64,000 nucleotides of DNA from Bradyrhizobium sp. WBOS07 (GTDB taxonomy: Bacteria; Pseudomonadota; Alphaproteobacteria; Rhizobiales; Xanthobacteraceae). A program made the position numbers and the translations under genes. The DNA lies in the NCBI RefSeq assembly GCF_024585165.1, contig NZ_CP029008.1:6653501-6717500 (forward strand), in the 5' to 3' direction. Shown piece after piece: positions 63,897-64,000 of the stretch. The notes under the pieces were generated by a model that searched no databases, had not been told where the DNA came from, and saw nothing but the letters and a program-made list of their open reading frames with translations. Positions within the stretch are counted from its first letter, which is position 1. Every line of letters starts with the position of its first letter.

Positions 63897-64000
63897 CCCG
63901 ACAGGTCGGAGGTCTGGAAGCTCCACTTGCCGTCGGCGTCCGTCGTGGACGAACCGACCGAGGTCGTGCCGTCATACAGCTTGATCTCGCTGTTGGGATC
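63897..64000 (-). pseudogene. Ig-like domain fragment, cut by the IS481 element
   Basis: Read on the minus strand from the window edge, an open frame gives SEIKLYDGTTSVGSSTTDAD then GKWSFQTSDLSG, an Ig-like repeat of the sort in large secreted adhesins and similar to the units in the truncated beta-helix gene at 58187. It runs straight into the IS481 right end. The upstream part lies outside the window. Its strand is opposite to the 58187 gene. Confidence 0.65.

Noticed and set aside
62235..63926. A 563-codon minus-strand frame across the IS481 element
   Set aside because: It is antisense to the DDE transposase and crosses both an IS end and the cheA fragment in the wrong frame.
1..64000. 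CRISPR array, rRNA or tRNA genes
   Set aside because: I saw no regularly spaced short repeats and no tRNA or rRNA-like stretch. This was by eye only, so a single tRNA could have been missed.

Overview
The window is high-GC alphaproteobacterial DNA. Gene content, codon use and an intergenic palindrome of the type common in bradyrhizobia point to Bradyrhizobium or a close relative. This is inferred from sequence character, not from a database match.

Layout. (1) 1-8672 looks like conserved chromosome: a hydrolase tail, metallophosphoesterase, MAPEG protein, RsmB-type rRNA methyltransferase, cold-shock protein, cupin, EEP-family phosphohydrolase, NTF2-like protein and guaA. (2) 8673-11989, directly after the guaA 3' end, is gene-poor with small or doubtful ORFs and palindromes, and may be the worn edge of an inserted island. 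(3) 11990-16133 holds an 80-codon gene, a PqqD-HPr kinase fusion, a nucleotidyltransferase-fold protein, and two divergent H-NS-family genes. (4) 16183-57503 is a large surface polysaccharide (EPS/LPS) locus. It has a WbaP-like initiating transferase, a Wzc/ExoP tyrosine autokinase, two polymerase/ligase-like membrane proteins, a Wzx-like flippase, rmlCBDA for dTDP-L-rhamnose, a wecB-wecC-dehydrogenase-acetyltransferase-aminotransferase set that probably makes an acetamido uronic acid, a second epimerase/aminotransferase pair, five further glycosyltransferases, an acyltransferase, two methyltransferase modules and a right-handed beta-helix protein. (5) Embedded at 26069-36962 is a type I secretion module: a roughly 2,200-residue multidomain protein, two small proteins, an ABC exporter with a degenerate C39-like domain, and an HlyD adaptor. 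(6) 58187-64000 is an IS-scrambled end. A second beta-helix gene is cut by an IS110-family element. It is followed by a che fragment (cheW lacking its 3' end, cheA lacking its 5' end), an IS481-family element with 54-bp perfect inverted repeats, and an Ig-like coding fragment on the opposite strand.

How the parts may work together. Sugar nucleotides (dTDP-rhamnose and an N-acetylated uronic acid) feed the WbaP-initiated, GT-extended, Wzx-flipped and Wzy-polymerised repeat unit, with chain length set by the Wzc-like kinase. No Wza-type outer-membrane exporter is visible. The type I module probably exports the giant protein and perhaps the beta-helix proteins, which could bind or remodel the polysaccharide. 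AT-rich promoter islands, several with the palindrome ATTTAAAT, recur across the locus, and two H-NS-like genes lie inside it, suggesting local silencing control.
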